Source: a virus
Reading direction: 5' to 3' (one strand)
Virus record (IMG/VR): IMGVR_UViG_3300035698_017072
Span: 1 to 33,580 of that record
DNA: 33,580 bases
The position numbers were made by a program, and so were the translations under genes. This document shows, piece by piece, positions 31,423-33,580 of the stretch (the first letter of the stretch is position 1; every line of letters begins with the position of its first letter). The notes under the pieces were generated by a model. That model saw nothing but the letters and a program-made list of their open reading frames with translations, searched no databases and was not told the origin of the DNA.

Positions 31423-33339
31423 TTAATATCCTGCTCTATTATTCCACGCCTGAGAGCGATTTTCTAGGTCCCTGGAGACTTGTTGTCCCGTTCCTGTTCC
31501 CAATACGCCCTGCATGGTTCTCCAGGTTTGCTGTCCTGCCCCTGATGATACTGCATTATCAACAAGTTTTCCTTGAGGTAATTTTGTTACTTGATGATCG
31601 ACACAGTTGTATACTGCCCCTGCCAGGGCATCGACCAAATCATCTGTATTTATATCAGAATCGGCCTTTGGAAATACCTTATATTTAGTAGAATGTCCTA
31701 GCCATTTTCTTTGAAGATTAGCCATCTCTCGTTGCAGCCTAGGATGGTCTGGAATCAATAATCTTCCTGACATTGCCAATTCTGATAAGTTATCATAGAT
31801 TTTAACTTTATTTCGCGCGCTGAATGTCAACTCCTTGCATGGAATGGCGTGTTTTCTAAGATTTTGAATAGAATTCTGAGAATTCCATTGATCATAAGTC
31901 ACCACTCCAAATCTAAACTTTCTACTATACTTTATAACTTCCTGATCTATAACTGAAGATACAATGGGCTCTCCTGGCTTAGGAGACCAGAACCTAACAT
32001 GATCCACAATTACACAAAACTCTCTGCAACCTCTCTCTGTGTCATAGTAATATTCTTTATGACAAATGCAAAGAGCATAATTATGACTAGAAGCCGCTGG
32101 ATCCAAATGAGCATAATATATAGTATTTGGCTGTCCAAGATCCTTAAACTTAAGATCTTTCTTGCGGAAACAAGATTCTATCTCTTCTTTCTGAAAGAAG
32201 TTATCTCCTGCCGTGCCTGAGAATTCTGCTCCAAATTCCATGTGGAACTTTTCAGGTGACATGTCTGGAAATTCATTAAGCAGACCATCTTCTGATTGTC
32301 GCGGACTAACCTTCCAAGTAGGGAGCCTGCACATGAGTCTGTGCTTTACCTTAGCAGCATTATTATATAACTTGAAGAAAATGCCGTCTTCGCCGCGAGG
32401 TGATGAAATGCATATAATTTTACCGTCATAGACGCTCTTTAAGGATGGCTGACCCTTCTCGTCATAAATTACCTCTCCGTCTTTATCTGTTGCAATTTCT
32501 TGCCGAACATAAGTAGCAACAGTAGGAGTAAGAGCACCATAAAGTTCTTCACCAGAAGATGGTCCTGATGTATTCTTGTAAAGACCAATCTCGTCAAAAA
32601 TAACAACAAAACAACCTTTACCTACAAGCGATGTAGATTCAGAGTGACCTGTTTGAATAAGTATTGATCCCAATCTAGGAGAAAGCCCTCTGCCCTCCCT
32701 CTCTTTATTCTCTGCTATGTCGCGAGGAGTGAGCAAGTATATTTCTCCGTCCTTTGCTACACCTTCTTTTATAAATCTATGTCTGAAGTAAGGACTGTTG
32801 TGAAGCTTGCCTGCAATTTCCTTATAAGCAATCTTAGCCTGCTCTTTAGCATTAGCAATGGTAAGAATGGTAATAGTAGAAGCATCTCCAAGCCCGTAGA
32901 AACGGTGAGGATCTCCTCCGGGGCATTCGATTAGTTTTAATGCTTCGTATAGAGCTAAGATAGAAGCAAAGAAATCTTTTCCGCTTCGTCGTCCCCAAAC
33001 CAAAACTAGCTCTCTAAACAACTCGCCAGTATAGTATTTATCAATAATGTTTCCGTTATTATCGTCGTTGAGTCCTAGATCTTTGCATATCTCCATTTCC
33101 TCTTCTGTAAGTCGGAGGTCTTCATTTCCTGGAGATCCTCTATAGAATGTCTTCAGAACAACTCTCTGCGCGGGATATAAAGTTATACCGCGTTTATTTA
33201 ATCCTAAATATTTATCAGACTCTACAAACTCGATAATGCTTGGAACGTAACCAGATGCAGTTAGCTCTGCACCTCCTATAACATCCTGCTTTAACTGACC
33301 TGCAAGATCAGATAGGTTGATTTTTTCTTTTTTCGCCAT
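31423..33339 (-). CDS. terL: Terminase large subunit (TerL)
   Basis: The frame opens at 33399, but AAAGGA lies about 8 nt before the ATG at 33339, so I choose MAKKEKINLSDLAGQLKQDV (638 residues). The ATPase half shows Walker A WGRRSGKD (115-122, Lys121), Walker B VVIFDE (245-250, Glu250) and coupling motif ISSPRG (311-316). The nuclease half shows YYAHLDPAAS (Asp413), VTYDQWNS (Asp483) and TDDLVDALAG (Asp567/Asp570), the three acidic positions of an RNase H-like nuclease. It packages DNA into the prohead through the portal and cuts it at the end. No small terminase is visible nearby. It starts the long operon that runs to the portal. Confidence 0.97.
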   Translation of the reverse strand: MAKKEKINLSDLAGQLKQDVIGGAELTASGYVPSIIEFVESDKYLGLNKRGITLYPAQRVVLKTFYRGSPGNEDLRLTEEEMEICKDLGLNDDNNGNIIDKYYTGELFRELVLVWGRRSGKDFFASILALYEALKLIECPGGDPHRFYGLGDASTITILTIANAKEQAKIAYKEIAGKLHNSPYFRHRFIKEGVAKDGEIYLLTPRDIAENKEREGRGLSPRLGSILIQTGHSESTSLVGKGCFVVIFDEIGLYKNTSGPSSGEELYGALTPTVATYVRQEIATDKDGEVIYDEKGQPSLKSVYDGKIICISSPRGEDGIFFKLYNNAAKVKHRLMCRLPTWKVSPRQSEDGLLNEFPDMSPEKFHMEFGAEFSGTAGDNFFQKEEIESCFRKKDLKFKDLGQPNTIYYAHLDPAASSHNYALCICHKEYYYDTERGCREFCVIVDHVRFWSPKPGEPIVSSVIDQEVIKYSRKFRFGVVTYDQWNSQNSIQNLRKHAIPCKELTFSARNKVKIYDNLSELAMSGRLLIPDHPRLQREMANLQRKWLGHSTKYKVFPKADSDINTDDLVDALAGAVYNCVDHQVTKLPQGKLVDNAVSSGAGQQTWRTMQGVLGTGTGQQVSRDLENRSQAWNNRAGY

Positions 33340-33362
33340 AATATATTCCTTTATATTTAGGC

Positions 33363-33580
33363 TTAGGCGAAGAATCCTCCGACGATCCAAGCATACCATG
33401 TCACTCCAGCATCTACACTAACAAACTTAATCATATGTATACCAGCTATCTGTGACCCGCTTGTTCCCATGTTATTAAAAACATCGTCAGTGGCGTCATC
33501 TCCGCCAGGCCATCTAGTTCCGCCCGGCCAAGAGACCGAACTATAAGTAAAAGTATCTCTTCTATCAATTATAAGAGTAA
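33363..33580 (-). CDS. C-terminal end of an unidentified structural protein (runs off the window)
   Basis: A minus-strand frame is open from the window edge to a TAA at 33363, giving about 72 residues: TLIIDRRDTFTYSSVSWPGG, then two close RWPGG-type turns, then IAGIHMIKFVSVDAGVTWYA and WIVGGFFA. The alternating hydrophobic pattern and aromatic Gly-rich end look like the beta-rich C-terminus of a phage tail or fibre protein. It stops 24 nt before the TerL ATG. The call rests on composition and place only. Confidence 0.55.
   Translation of the reverse strand, partial: TLIIDRRDTFTYSSVSWPGGTRWPGGDDATDDVFNNMGTSGSQIAGIHMIKFVSVDAGVTWYAWIVGGFFA

Noticed and set aside
1-33580. tRNA genes, attachment sites or integrase
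   Set aside because: I saw no cloverleaf-like sequence, no recombinase motif and no convincing direct repeats flanking a block; no computation was possible.

Overview
The window looks like a structural-gene block from a large tailed double-stranded DNA phage (Caudoviricetes), possibly a huge or jumbo phage known mainly from metagenomes. It holds a large terminase (TerL), a portal, a prohead-type protease, an HK97-fold major capsid protein, a candidate decoration protein and a tail-fibre-like gene. Every gene I can support lies on the minus strand, packed with short gaps, 4-26 nt overlaps and good Shine-Dalgarno sites. I see no tRNA or rRNA gene, no integrase and no bacterial housekeeping gene. 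The host cannot be told. Base composition is AT-rich except in the capsid gene, which looks more GC-rich and codon-optimised.

Layout in transcription order, right to left. 33580-31423: end of an unidentified structural protein, then TerL. 31404-20780: about a dozen genes between terminase and portal, an unusually long insertion. Most encode acidic, low-complexity or unrecognised proteins; exceptions are a DUF192/WYL-like fusion, a winged-helix-like protein and a zinc ribbon in a possible frameshift extension. 20765-9828: the portal, with a C-terminal DUF559/Vsr-like nuclease domain, two unknown head-region proteins, a 1957-residue protein starting with a prohead-protease-like domain, and a candidate decoration protein. 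9815-8821: the capsid gene between a sigma70-like promoter and a strong terminator. 8745-5959: a free-standing Vsr-like homing endonuclease, two small genes and a decayed short gene. 5841-1: a GT4 glycosyltransferase carrying a 400-residue intein inside its catalytic motif, an unknown protein, a GT9-like glycosyltransferase, a subtilisin-like protease and the start of a fibre-like protein.

How the parts may work together. TerL, portal and protease would build and fill a head whose interior may contain the acidic island proteins. Several of these, and the giant protease protein, share a short K-x-A-[Q/S/E] motif, often about residue 10-40, which may be a maturation cleavage site (inference). 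The two glycosyltransferases and the S8 protease sit directly before the fibre gene and may modify or process virion surface proteins (inference). Mobile elements (intein, homing endonuclease) have entered the conserved late region.

Strongest leads: the portal-nuclease fusion, the intein splitting the GT4 EX7E motif, the giant protease-scaffold candidate with its repeats, the shared K-x-A motif, and an A9 slippery run that could fuse a zinc ribbon to the upstream protein.
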